Below the pieces are notes generated by a model. It saw only the letters and a list, made by a program, of their open reading frames with translations. It was not told the origin of the DNA and did not search any database. From Gorsachius magnificus (Eukaryota > Chordata > Aves > Pelecaniformes > Ardeidae): a stretch of 64,000 bases of DNA. Both the position numbers and the translations under genes were made by a program. The stretch covers positions 12,213,821-12,277,820 of the forward strand of contig CM067081.1 in assembly GCA_034008185.1 (NCBI GenBank), written 5' to 3'. Below, in pieces: positions 48,750-60,700 of the stretch (positions are counted from its first letter, which is position 1; each line of letters begins with the position of its first letter).

Positions 48750-51700
48750 ATGCCTACCACCCAGCATGGTGGCTGCCTTTGTGCTCTTGGGTTCTTCTGG
48801 CTGTTTGCAGTGGTGGGAGCAAAGACCAGAACATATTACCTTGGGATTGTGGAAGAGAACTGGGACTATGCACCGTCTGGGAAAAATCTGATCACGGGAC
48901 AAAACCTCTTAGAGGACAAGTAAGTTGTTGGGGTCTCTGATAAATCGGAGATGTATTGACAGCTCCAAAGAAAATTGACTAATGTGATTAATGTTGCTGT
49001 AAATGACTTAAGATGGCCTTTTTCTTGTTTTGTTTTTTTTTTTCCAATGGTGTTGTCATAGGCAGGATTTCAGCTTCAAAGAAAGAATAGACTTTGGTTG
49101 ACCTTGCTTCCATTGTGGTTGATTAAGCAAGGTGATAGTGTGTATTTGAAGGTGACGTTAAAGAACCGATATTTCTCAAAGAAGTGTCAGATAGTGGATT
49201 CAAAATCCCCTGCATGTGTTTCATGGAGATGCAGGTGTTTCATAGAGATGCAGGTATTTCTGTGACTTGTCCAAAGGCAAATTACGACTTTGCCATAATC
49301 AAGCACAGCTCTTCGCAATAAGACATGAAGTCCGTTTAAATTGCAAAAGATTGTAAGTTTTCTCTCTGTGAGATGATAAAAGTTGGGGGGCTTGGTATGA
49401 CATTGTAGAATGAAGATGTGTATAACGAATAACCTACGAATGAGACACAAGTAGATGGTCCATATATCCCTGCAATATACGCGACTGTGGAGTCCTACAT
49501 TTAGGAAATCTATTTAGAGACATGCTTATACAATAGCGAATGGTCATGCTGAAATCCTGGTGATCACCCATGCTGAAACTGGAGTGTGTAGGCACGCGCT
49601 GTGATGAATCGTGCCTCAGCCAGTGGAAAACAGGCGTCTGTTCTCATGCCCTCACTGCTGGGGTTGGCTACGTGTCCTTCCCACACCAGGAGAGATGGCC
49701 TGGACGTGGGATGGTGATGGCACAGACCCTTGGTGCCTCTCTACAGCATGGGCTTCAAACATGAGTGGGAATTTTTTAAGATTTCATTGATATCTTTGAC
49801 ATGTTAGAGATAGTTTTGGGGTCCTTCCTCTGAGTGTAGGCTTGGGGTTGGGATGGGACCTGCGAGTGAGTGAGGAGGTCCTGGTGTCCATACCAGGTCT
49901 GGAGGTACACTGGGAGCTGGAAGTTGTGTCCCAGGAGTTAGAAATGGAAATTTCCTTCCTGACTTTTCAGGACATCCCAAGCAATGTCAGACTCTTCTCT
50001 AGTGGCCAGATAATTTCAGAATCACTCTCAGCTGGATTTCATAAAGGAAATTATTTTGCCACAAGCAGGAGGCAAGAAAGAGTTTTATTTTCCAAAACAA
50101 ATTTATGCTTATGCTCTTAACAACTGGAGGTCCCAGATAGCAACCAAGTCAATAGGTGTTACCTTTACAGGTAGAATTTGTTTGTTCCCAGCCCATGAAA
50201 ACAAGCTTTGCTGGAAAGGTTATTCTTCAGTTGTGTTAAACACTTCAATTTCTCACTTCCCTACTCTTTTTAGCAGAGGATAACTTTCTCCACTCCCTAA
50301 AATGGAATACCTTTCACTAAAAATAGTTCAGCCTTAAGTGAAGGTCAGCTACTTGTTAATCCACCCCAAAACCATAGAGAGATTGGAATCTGTTTTGTAA
50401 ATTGTACTTTTAAGGCTGTCTGCACTTTGTGCTCCCTGAACATCAAATGGCACATTTACTTTAAAGTCTGTGACATAAATGCGATGCCTTTTACATGGCA
50501 TGACAGGGAGGGAAGAGAGCTTATGTCTTCAGTCATCGCTGTAATGTAATAATTACAGAATGTTAATTCCAAAGGTTTTACCCACAGAGGATTTTAAGGT
50601 AGACTATGCATTCAAAGCTGGGGAGCTGTTTGCAATGAACTCCCTACGTGCAGAATAATAAAGGGATTCTTGTAACTAATTTACTCCATTTCCAAACTGT
50701 ATTGAGTAGAGCCAGAATAAAGTACTATATTCTGGAATAATAGGGTGCCTGCATAAGGATGTGGACTAAATAGTGAACCAGTAATAGCTATTTTGACTGT
50801 TTAGCTCTTTAGGATAACCTCTAATGTAAATTTAAAGCAGTATACTAATGGGTTACTTTTCAGCTAATTAATTGGTTCCTACGGATATTATAAAAAACAT
50901 AGTTCCATAAGAAAAGTTTGAGGATCAGTTCCTAGGTAGGGATGGGAACGCATTTTGAGCCAGCTATGTTCTGCAAGCAGCAACGCTGGGGCTCGCTGAG
51001 CCTAGCACTTCTCACCTTGTGATGCATCCTCACAGCACCCGTCTGATGGGGCACTATCCCAGTCTTATTGGTAGGGAAGTGAAGATAAAGAGGTTGCAGA
51101 CAAACTGATTATCTTGAAAAGAGTCAGTGCATACACAAAAAGGAATGCTCCCTTTGAATCCCTTTGATTCCAGCTAGCCCACGGAGATATAATCAAACCC
51201 ACTTATTCTTCACTACTTAATAAAAATGCTGAATTAGCAAGTGTGTAATGGAAAGTGTTACATTACCTGGATCAGATAGTGAGATTTAAGAGATGATTTT
51301 CAACGTTGCTGTGCCAAAGTCAATAAACCTTCCTCAGTCTTTAGTTTTTAGCAGTAAAGCGGAGAGAGGAGACTTCAGGAGCTGAGGCATGAGGCTGGAA
51401 GTCAGGTGAGCTGGTGCTGGCAGCAGGCACGGCTGTGCTGCTGGGTTCCCGCTGTGCTGGTGCTGAGTGAGCTGCATCCCAAGCCAGGAGCCATAGAGCT
51501 GCATCAGCACCTCCCTGGGTGTGAGCTGGAAGGGCTGCCTCTCTTCAGAGCCGATTAACCCAAACGCAGCCCTGTGTGAGCATAGCTATTCTGCTTGGAT
51601 GCTAATTTTTATTATGCCTTGTGTTACTGCAGTGCTCAAGCCTGCTGCTTGCACAGAGCAAGATCTTGCTGTGCATCAGTGCTTCTTATGTAAAGAGAGT

Positions 51701-54700
51701 AATGAGGCTGTTTGCCTCCGCCCTTTGTCTTGTCTACTCGAAGCCTCAAGCTGTTCCACTAATTCTCATAATTTGGAGTGTAATGGATGAAACCAAGACG
51801 TTTCACTCTTGGTTCTCCCTTCGAAAATTAAGGTGACATTTTCTGAAGCACACAGGACTTTGGAAATCACAGGTCCAAATGATGGCCACTGAGTGTAGGT
51901 GAGCCAGGAAGGTGTTCAGCATCCCTTTCCACCTGATATAACTGCTGAAAGACTTGACATCATTAAACCATGGTGGACTGGACACACAGGGTGCAAGGTG
52001 TTGCCAGTGCTGCTGGACATGCTGCAGATCCCAGTGAGGTTTTGCGGGTTAGGGCATGAATATTGCTGCAGTAGAAGGGTGAGCTCAGACATTGCCTACT
52101 CCCTTTAATGGTCACATATGCCTTTCAAGAGAAAAATACACCTAGGTGTTGTGGCTTGACATACATCGGTCCTTCCCTCCCCACTGTGGCTCAGCCCTCA
52201 GGATTAGAGTCTCATTGATAAACCCTTTAAATTAATTTGGTACTAGTTTATATGATGGACACTTAAATCTTGCTCTGCTGGTGGTAGATGTTATTAAGTT
52301 TTGCCTGATGTAACAGCTCATCCCTTCTCTTTAGACCACAAATCGTACAGTTAGCTGGACCAAGTCTTGCACCCACCAACACTAACGGGTGTTTTTTGTT
52401 ACCACGGCATGAAACAGAGTTTGTGCAATTTGCCTATGAGGAGATCCCACCCAGATAAATGACAGTGAAACTGTAGTCACAGATGCTAAACTAATGGCTG
52501 AGTCGTCATGTGGCCAAATGACCCAATTGCATCAGCAGAGATGATCATTCTGGGAAGGCTCAACATCAAAAGAGCATTTGAGGTGAAATTCTGGCTCTAA
52601 TGAAGCCTGTTCTATTACTGACTTCAGGAGAAGCTGAAGCTTATTCTGGGAGAGAAATCATTATAGCCACACTTAACCAGCGACAACTCAGAGCTTCACC
52701 TAAGATTTTATGGGTTTGATTGACCTCTTCTGTGGCTCGTGTGGGTCAGAAAAGGCCTGGAACACCCTGTGAGAACATTGTATCTCTCTTTTTTGAAGAC
52801 ACACAACTTTGTTGTTTGATGCTTTGTAGTCAGGGTACCACCTACAAATGTGAGTTGGCACCACTGGTCCCCCTCCACTGGCCTTCCCTCTAGCACAGAC
52901 ATTGCATTGGCCTTAGCATGGGAATCATGGTTTGGCAGAGGGTTATCCTGAACAGGTTACATGACCCAAGGGTTAAAATGATTGGGGCAGCCTGGAGCCA
53001 TGGACCCTGTCCTGGCTTACTCCAGCCACAGGAAAAATGGGGAACCCTGAGAAAAAAACCCTGTTATAAACTCAGCCATACAGTATGTGAAGAGGGTAGA
53101 GAGTCTGGAAGGTTTCATAGAATCATAGAATCATAGAATGTTTTGGGTTGGAAGGCACCCCTAGAGGCCATCTAGTCCAACCCCCCTGCAGTCAGCAGGG
53201 ACACCGCTAACCAGATCAGGTTGCTCAGAGCCCCGTCCAACCTGGCCTTGAATGTTTCCAGGGATGGGACCTCCACCACCTCTCTGGGCAACCTGTTCCA
53301 GTGTTTCACCACCCTCATTGTAAAGAATGTCTTATATCCAGTCTAAACCTACCCTGTTTTAGTTTAAAACCATTACGCCTTGTCCTGACACAGCTGGCCC
53401 TACTAAAAAGATTGTCCCCATCTTTCCTATAGGCCCCCTTTAAGTACTGAAAGGCCGCAATCAGGTCTCACCACAGCCTTCTCTTCTCCAGGCTGAACAA
53501 GCCCAACTCTCTCAGCCTGTCCTCATAGGAGAGGTGCTCCAGCCCTTGGATCATGGTGGTTTCACCACCAACAGATTTTAGGGAACAAACCCATAAAGAT
53601 AGTTGTTTAAATGGTTGTCAGTATAAAATCTATGGGACTTCAGTGGAACAATGGTAATAAAAGAAAGTTTGCATTTTCCTACAGTTGCACCCAGAAGCAT
53701 ACAGTGGCTATTGGGCATGTTAACTGCAGGACAAAATTTGGGAGTCCCCATCTGGTAGTTATTTGAAGTGTTGATTTTCAGTGGTGATTACAGTGGCAAA
53801 CAAACTCAGCAGGCTCCAAAATTGTATCAGCGAGGGATCCGGCTCCAGTCTACTGGGAAGCTCTTTGGCCATGTGCAACGTGTAGCTCTTTCCATTTCCT
53901 ACGGCACCCTGTAACATAGTACTCATGTAAGCACTTCTTGAAAAGAATAACCTTTGTCAGGTTGTAGCTCTGTTAAGATCAAAGGCAACATAAATATGGT
54001 AAAAATGTTGGCAAAATACTTTTTCTTTGTGATAAAAGAAGTAAGTGTAGAAATTACGCTTAACTCGTGGTCCTACCCTAATTCTTGGTCCTACCCTGAG
54101 ATGACAGATTATCTGCAAGTCTAGTCTTGATTTGAAGTAGAATCTACATGACACTCTTTTTTTCCCCTCTTGTTTAGAAAAGTCATAGTGCTCATCATTT
54201 CAGGGCTATGGATGTCTATAATTATGTTAATACTTATTTTAAGGAATTAGAATTAATTCCCTATTAATAACTCCCTGTCCTACTCATGTGCATTGCCAAC
54301 TTTTCTTGGAGCTTAAAAACTGCTGAGGGTGGTCAACTGGCAAAATGAAATCAGGCACAGAAATAAAGCCAGGATTTGCATGGTTTTCTTAGTCTGAACA
54401 ATATTTTTTATGCCCCAATTCAGAAGCCTGCTTAACTCTATATGTAACCTCAAGACTGGCCTGACTGGAGGAGATGAAGGAGAGAATTTAGGAAGTTTGC
54501 ATGGGTACAGCTCCAGAGGATGGAGTATTCCCCTTTTCTATAAGAAGTGGGACTGGCTGACCATCACATGACTTTCTGCACATGAAGTGCAGGCTGACAA
54601 ACAAGTTGGAGGGACACAGTCAAGATTTAGAAGAGCAGCTCTTACATCAGGGTAAAAAACTGGCTGGATGGCTGAGCCCAGAAAGTTGTGGTCAATGAAG

Positions 54701-57700
54701 TTAAATCATAGAATCATAGAATGTTTTGGGTTGGAAGGGACCCCTAGAGGTCATCTAGTCCAACCCCCCTGCAGTCAGCAGGGACACCGCCAACTAGATC
54801 AGGTTGCTCAGAGCCCCATCCAACCTGGCCTTGAATGTTCCCAGGGATGGGGCCTCCACCACCTCTCTGGGCAACCTGTTCCAGTGTTTCACCACCCTCA
54901 TTGTAAAGAATTTCTTCCTTAGATCTAGTCTAAACCTACCCTGGTTTAGTTTAAAACCATTACCCCTTGTCCTGTTGGAAGCTGGTCACAAGCGGTGTTC
55001 CCCAGGGTTCAGTTTGGGGGCCGGTTCTGTTTAATATCTTTATCAATGACCTGGATGAGGTGATTGAGTGCGCCCTCAGTAAGTTTGCAGATGACAGCAA
55101 ACTGGGTGGTAGTGTTGATCTGCTCAAGAGGAGGAGGGTTCTGCAGAGGCACCTGGACAGGCTGGATCCATGGGCCCAAGCCAACTGTATGAGGTTCAAC
55201 AAGGCCAAGTGCTGGGTCCTGCACTTGAGCCACAAAAACCCCATGCAGCTGACAGCCAGCTGAATATGAGCCAGCAGTGTGCCCAGGTGGCCAAGGCAGC
55301 CAACAGCATCCTGGCTTGTATCAGGAATAGTGTGGCCAGCAGGAGCAGGGAAGTGATCGTGCCCCTGTACTGGGCACTGGTGAGGCCGCACCTCAAATAC
55401 TGTGTTCAGTTTTGAGCCCCTCAATACAGGAAAGACGTGTTGCTGGAAACGTCCAGAGGAGAACAACAAAGCTGATGAGGGGTCTGGAGCACAAGTGTCA
55501 TGAGGAACGGCTGAGGGAACCAGGGTTGTTCAGCCTGGAGAAGAGGAGGCTGAAGGGAGACCTTATCGCCCTCTACAGCTGCCTGACAGGAGGGGGTAGT
55601 GAGGTGGGGGTCGGCCTCTTCTCCCAGGTAATGGGCAATAGGACGAGGGGAAATGGCCTGAAGTTGCGCCAGGGCAGGTTTAGGTTGGACATTAGGAAAA
55701 ACTTCTTCACTGAAGGGGTTGTCAGGCTCTGCAATGGGCTGCCCAGGGAAGTGGTGGAGTCCCCATCCCTGGAGGTATTTAAAAGACAGGCAGATGAGGT
55801 GCCTAGGGACATGGTTTAGTGGTGGGATGGCAGGGTGAGGTTAATGGTTGGACTTGATGATCTTAAAGGTCCTTTCCAGCCTAAACGATTCTATGATTCA
55901 CATAAGACTAGAAAAATGGAAGAGGTTCAGGCAGTGATATCAAAAAGCAGAAGGGAACGGTTTGAAGAGAGCAGGGGAGCATGAAGAAGCAGAGAAAAGG
56001 TTTGTCTTCTTGTGACAAAGGAGGAATGACAGATAGGAGACATTTTGGCAGGGGGTGCCCAGTAGAACAGGCACATTGTGACCTCTGGAAGAAAGAGGCA
56101 AAGACAGATTCAGAAAATTTGATGTGTTTAATCGTTACAGCATTTGAAGAAGCAATTACTGCAGTACCATATTGGAAAGTCAGTGGGTGGCAAAGAATTA
56201 AACAGGAGATGCAGCTGAAGGGGATATTTGACTCAGTGACTGAAAATGTGAAGTGTTTCCCAAAGAAGCAGATGCCATCAAAAGAAGGCAGGGAATGGTG
56301 TCTGACAACTGTTGTCAAAGACAGGAGATGAAAGGTCAGCAGGACACTATCCTGCAGCCGAGAAAATCTCTGAGGGACTCTGGAGATGGGTGGTAAGGAA
56401 TTCCAGGGTGGGAGATGCACTGGTACAAATGGCACTGGCAGCAGTGACTTCATGGAGTACTGAGAAGAAGCTCTCAGTGAAAGAAAGAAGGACAGGAGGA
56501 AACCCGTGTGTCCCACGGATGGAACAGCAGCGGTCGCGGCACTGAGCCTGTGCCAGCTCCCTCCGACTCATCCACTGGCTGCACTGTGGCACCGGGTAGA
56601 GGTACCAGCCCCATAGTGTGGCCACATGCCCATGATCCAGGCATCTGAGAGTCCAAAGGAGGAGTCACTCACACCCATGCATCCTTTCTACCAGCTTCAT
56701 ATGGCTGGTACCATTAGCTCCAGCATGGGTACTCTTTCTGAAAAGGACCTTAAGCACTGTAATGTGCAGCACAGAAACACTTGTAAAGAGGCACAGAGCT
56801 ACCAGCTACTTGCAAGGCTGAGGCGGGCACCCAAAAGTCCTCCTGGAGGAAATGGGGCAGCCTGGGCACCTAGAGTGGGACTCACAACAACCAGTGTGCT
56901 CTGTTCTCGGGTACTGAGGGCAACCAAAAGGATGTGCTGAAAATAGATGTCTCTGTATAGGTAGAAGAATGGGGGTCTACGCCTTCCAGACAGAAGGAGG
57001 AGTGAGGCTGAAGTGTCTGCACACCAAGGAACTCCCAAACATCAGGGCATTTTGGGTAGGAAACTCTTCTGCCCTTTGGAGAGTATGGATCTAGAAGGAA
57101 AGAAAGCTGTGAAAGAGCCTGAGTCTGTAACGCAACAGCAAGGGCATGAGTGGCATGTAGTCCCAGAGCTGATTGGTTGTTTTCTTTTGGGCAACGATTA
57201 AACAGAACCCATAATTAACCAGGGCCGAGAGGCCAGGTTGCGTCTTTCATGCTGTGATCCTTTTCTGGCTCCATGACTCTTGCATTACTTGATGCCCTGC
57301 ATAGAAGAGCATCACCTACATTGTGACTGGCTGTAGCTGATACCCATTGCCCTGACAGCGGGCTCTGCAGTTCTGAATGGGTGGGGGATTTGAATGGGCC
57401 TCCTTTCAGAAAGCTGGCACTAAAAAGACTTCTTTTCCTGACTCCTGGATGGCTTTAAGAAGGAGACAGGCACAGATCTTGCCAACAGAGATGTTAAAGC
57501 ATGGCTCTAGGCGCTTGAGGAAGTCTCTGGTGCCTAAAGCTACTGGGTTTTCTCATGGTGATTTCTTGAACCTCTCAATACCTAACTGGATTTTGGATTC
57601 CCTGATCTATGCTTTTAAAGCAGTTAAATGCTCATGTCAAGCATTTGACAAAGCCGGATCAAGAAGTGCATTTTTCTGGGGTACATTTCTTCTTCTGCGG

Positions 57701-60700
57701 GAGAGACAGCGTATCCCAGGGGTGTCAAGTTATGGGAGAGTGTGCAATGTTGTCTGGCCAGAAAGCCAAGGGAATAAGGGCTTTCATCATGGGGAAATCA
57801 CGGTGCCACTGAAGCACCTCATTTAAAATATTTGTTGGCTGATGAAAATGGAAAAAATTGTGCTGAAAAATATCTCCTGAAAATAAGTACTTTCTGAAAA
57901 AAAAGTCTATTTGATTTTTTCTATATAAAATTTCTTATAAACTATCTTAAAAATAAATTTATAATTTGAATTAGGGTACAGCCACATGAATACATTGCCA
58001 TGAGGTAAGAAAGCACGTACATTTGCACTGTACTACTACTGACACCACCTACTACTCTGTGGTAAAGGCTCTTCTAGCAGCTCTTCCCCCCCAGGCAGTG
58101 GAAGGTATCTTCTCCTCGGTGAGCGTGGTGTGACTTGCCAGGTCTTGCTGTGCACACAGACAGTTACCACAGACATGCTCATCCACCAAAAATGCAGAAT
58201 TCTTGGCAACTCATTCCTTAACCACGCTTTTGGGGTGTATTTATCTGATACACAATATTCTGTGAAGAAGCAGACTGAAAAGCTTCTGTCCCTTCCCTTC
58301 TATCCTAACCAACTCTTTCTGCCACAGTAGTATCTAACATTGGCAATGTTTTCATTTGTGCCAAGATAGGTCTTGGCTTGTTATAAAGCACATTTTTCAA
58401 ATTAAAAAGTGTTCTTTTTGAAGGTTTTTATATCTGGATCACTTCAGGGATCTGATTTAGACAGTGGCCACGGAGGTGTAATGACCACAGATGGGGGATG
58501 TTGTGAGTTATAGTGTCAAGCAAAGATGGCTTGAAAAGAGGGAGTAGTGAATCTTATGGTGAAGAAATTATAGCAAATGATAGCTTTCAACTCATGTGAC
58601 ATCCAACACTCAGGTTGCTGGCACTGCACAAAATAGGTTCAGGCAGGTGAACTGGCCAGTCAAAAAAACTCACTTTAAATATAAAATTGCTATATTTCTG
58701 CCAGTGATAGTTCAGGAAAATTTAGCTCAGCTTTTTTATGAGTTTGTTAGGAAGCATGGAAAGTCAAACAATCTTCAGGGGATGCAAAAACTCATGGAGC
58801 AGTCAACTATGGTGAAATTGGTCATACAGTCCACTGCTGGTTGTGTAGCAAAGGGGTTCATTTCTACCCTCTTTTTGCAGGATATTTAGGGATGAAGAAT
58901 GTGTATCATGCCTGTCAGCTGTAGCCTGGAGAAAAGTAAAAGAAGATTTTATATCGTAACAGATGGGATTGCCAGTATGATGTTATAGTTAAAAGGGCAA
59001 AACTAATTCCCATTTGTGTAAGAAATATTGGCTGGGAGGACCTCTGGCTTTAGCTGGAATATTACTTGCTTATTATGTGAAGTTCTTGTGTTCAGACTTC
59101 AAAAGAGATAGAGAAATATTGGAAGGCTTTCAGAAAAGAGCTCTGGGAAAGATTTGTGGCTTAAAGAATGTCAGTGTACTTGGTTTGTCCAGAAGAAGGG
59201 TAGGAGGCAATTTAGTCAATTAATTAAAACTTAGGCAAGTGTCTGCATACAAAAGAAGCTCTTGATGGTCTGTGGCTTCTTTGATCCAGGAGAGGGCTTG
59301 ACGGGAACCAGTGCTTGGAGTGTGGAACAAGATGATATTAGACTAGAAATGCAATTCAGGATTTGAGGGGAACAGGTACTTAATAGCTACAATATGTCAA
59401 CCACTGACCATATGGTGGGTTCCCCACCACTTGAGGTTGCTATAAACGTAGACTCTGGAATGTAGAAATGATTCATATAATGCAAAAAAATATTTCATGC
59501 TACTCTTCTGCAGGTCAAACCTGTTGATTAGAATTGCTCTTATTGGCTACTGAAAAAACCTTGTTTGGTTTTCTTTTCCTTCTGAACAGTCATGCTTTCA
59601 GATGTGAGGTTTCAAACCTTCAAAAGAAGGAGAGGCTGTTAAAACTGTACAGAAAGGCCTGAGTGGCTGGTCCTCAAGTGAACACTTGTAGTAACCGTGC
59701 TAGAGACCAGACCTGCAAGTAGGATGACTGTTACTGTACAGAGAGGGGCTTGGACCCTGCTAGAGCTGTCCAGGTTTACTCCTCAGCTTTTATTCCAGCA
59801 GCTATGCGTTATGTCCCAGGGAACTATTTATTTGCACTGCAAGGGCCAGTTATTTGATCAGCTCTTAAAGAAGGGGTTTTGTCTCTAAATTATTTTCCCT
59901 TTCCAACACTAGGTTTGCAAGTGTGTATGCGACAAGAGGAGCCAACCGGATAGGACGTGTGTATAAAAAGGCTATTTTTAGGCAATTCACAGATGACACG
60001 TACTCCCAGGAGATCCCCAAAGCAGCCTGGCTGGGGTTCCTTGGGCCAGTCCTGAAAGCAGAAGAAGACGATGTCTTTATTGTCCATCTAAAAAATTTTG
60101 CTTCCCGCCCATACTCTGTGCATCCACATGGGGTCTTCTATGACAAGGACTCTGAAGGTAAAAGCTGGTTTACCTTTTCCTCTCCTTTTCCCCTGGAGTA
60201 GCTAAAAGTTTGTCCAAGTATTTATTTTTCTGGCCATTGACATCAGAGGACTTTAGATCACCGTCTCATAAATTCATCAGTAATTGCAGCTGATGACTAA
60301 AACCAGGAACAGCCTCGTCTCTTAAAAGTTTTTGCCACAAACCTTCAACGCCTGGGATAAATCCAGTACTGAAACAGGTTAGGTGGGTCTTTTTTTCCTG
60401 AATTATAAGTCAACGAAGCATCTTCCCTCCTTCCTTCTACTTCTAGCCTCTTTGAATGGATGGAGTTCTTGTACGCAAATGCTTTCCTCTCTACAGGGCT
60501 ATAACAGGCATGATTAAATTTTCAGAATCCCAGACCTATGCATATGTATTTTGGTAAGAGGAGTGTATGGGTTTGCCTACGTTCATCACTCTCATCAGTT
60601 TTCTGTGAGAAGATACACAATGTTAGCTGACAAAATGTGTAGATGACTGAAGAGAGTAAAGAGCCAAGGAAAAATCTGAGCCTGTTAATGCATTATTAAA

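Noticed and set aside
57377..57826. 149-codon plus-strand ORF inside ferroxidase intron 1
   Set aside because: No recognisable domain, no splice support and ordinary composition; consistent with chance.
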